A stretch of 5,401 bases of DNA from an uncultured Granulicatella sp. (GTDB taxonomy: Bacteria > Bacillota > Bacilli > Lactobacillales > Aerococcaceae): positions 1 through 5,401 of the forward strand of contig CALIJD010000257.1 of assembly GCA_938017885.1 (NCBI GenBank), read 5' to 3'. The notes below the pieces were generated by a model. The model made no database searches and was not told the origin of the DNA. It saw nothing but the letters and a program-made list of their open reading frames with translations. The stretch's first letter is position 1, and each line of letters opens with the position of its first letter. Below are positions 5,115 to 5,401 of this stretch, one piece after another. Both the position numbers and the translations under genes were made by a program.

Positions 5115-5324
5115 ATGTCTATTCGTCAAAAAAGAGATGATTTATTCAAAAAAGAAAAATTGGAAGTTCCAGAAGAAATCAAAGAGGAATTTCAAAATGA
5201 TGATTATGATTTAGATAGTTTTGGAGATGCATTTGTAATGATGCCAAAATTAGAAGAAGATAAGCGTCAGAAAAATCTAGAGAAAAATATTAAAAAAGAA
5301 TGGCTAGAGGATTTCGAAAACTAG
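5115..5324 (+). CDS. Small charged protein of unknown function, coupled to the regulator
   Basis: I do not recognise this 69-aa product. It is dominated by Lys, Arg, Glu and Asp, with a basic/acidic N-terminal part (MSIRQKRDDLFKKEKLEVP), an acidic middle DDYDLDSFGDAF, a short uncharged patch FVMMP near 40-44, and a charged, probably helical C-terminus ending EWLEDFEN. There is no signal peptide, membrane segment or cysteine, so it is probably cytosolic and is not a typical pheromone precursor. The ATG lies two bases after the regulator's TAG. Its ribosome-binding site AAAGGAG (5101-5107) is inside the regulator's last codons, indicating translational coupling and a shared function or dosage. 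It is the last gene before a terminator. A modulating partner of the regulator is one inference; an unrelated housekeeping peptide is equally possible. Confidence 0.75.
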   Translation: MSIRQKRDDLFKKEKLEVPEEIKEEFQNDDYDLDSFGDAFVMMPKLEEDKRQKNLEKNIKKEWLEDFEN

Positions 5325-5328
5325 TTTC

Positions 5329-5343
5329 TACTATAATATAGTA
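5329..5343. repeat. Short AT palindrome after the 69-aa gene
   Basis: TACTATA-A-TATAGTA is a perfect palindrome with 7-base arms, directly after the stop codon and before the terminator. It includes TATAAT (5332-5337) but no matching -35. It may be a dimer-binding site or chance in AT-rich DNA. Confidence 0.35.
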
Positions 5344-5353
5344 AACAAATTTC

Positions 5354-5400
5354 AAAAGAAGACTTTGGTAATGATTCCAATGTCTTCTTTTTCTGTTTTT
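5354..5400 (+). terminator. Intrinsic terminator of the regulator unit
   Basis: AAAAGAAGACTTTGG (5354-5368) pairs with CCAATGTCTTCTTTT (5377-5391) with a single T-T mismatch and an eight-base loop. T-rich sequence follows to the window edge. It closes the two-gene unit 4252-5324. Confidence 0.88.
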
Positions 5401-5401
5401 G

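Overview
The window covers the chromosomal replication-origin neighbourhood of a low-GC Gram-positive bacterium, almost certainly a member of the Lactobacillales (Enterococcaceae, Carnobacteriaceae or Aerococcaceae-like). This rests on the AT-rich base composition, strong AGGAGG ribosome-binding sites, the Firmicute gene order dnaA / rpmH-rnpA-yidC-jag, and an L34 protein and a lipoprotein-type YidC that look enterococcal. I cannot fix the genus from sequence alone.

Layout. Positions 1-1120 (minus strand) hold the first 373 codons of dnaA, cut by the left window edge at the start of its DNA-binding domain. Positions 1121-1565 are the upstream half of oriC, with about ten DnaA boxes on both strands, including a perfect back-to-back palindrome. 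The divergent plus-strand cluster follows: a textbook promoter (TTGACA, 17 bp, TATAAT), rpmH (44 aa), a terminator/attenuator hairpin, rnpA (114 aa), a second hairpin without a U-tract, yidC (270 aa, best start GTG at 2259), and jag/khpB (262 aa) closed by a strong intrinsic terminator at 3948-3982. An AT-rich gap of about 270 bases follows, with a promoter at 4173-4201. Then come a 286-aa XRE helix-turn-helix plus TPR regulator of the RRNPP (PlcR/Rgg) type and, translationally coupled to it, a 69-aa charged protein that I do not recognise. A final intrinsic terminator ends the window.

How the genes work together. DnaA binds the box cluster to start replication and probably represses its own promoter. 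The divergent operon makes ribosomal protein L34, the protein subunit of RNase P (tRNA 5' processing), the YidC membrane insertase, and the RNA-binding protein Jag. This links ribosome and tRNA production with membrane protein insertion at a high-copy chromosomal location. The XRE-TPR gene and its small partner form a separate two-gene transcription unit between two terminators. They are the accessory part of the window and the most likely place for something undescribed: the regulator looks like a peptide-sensing type, yet no classical signal-peptide gene lies beside it.
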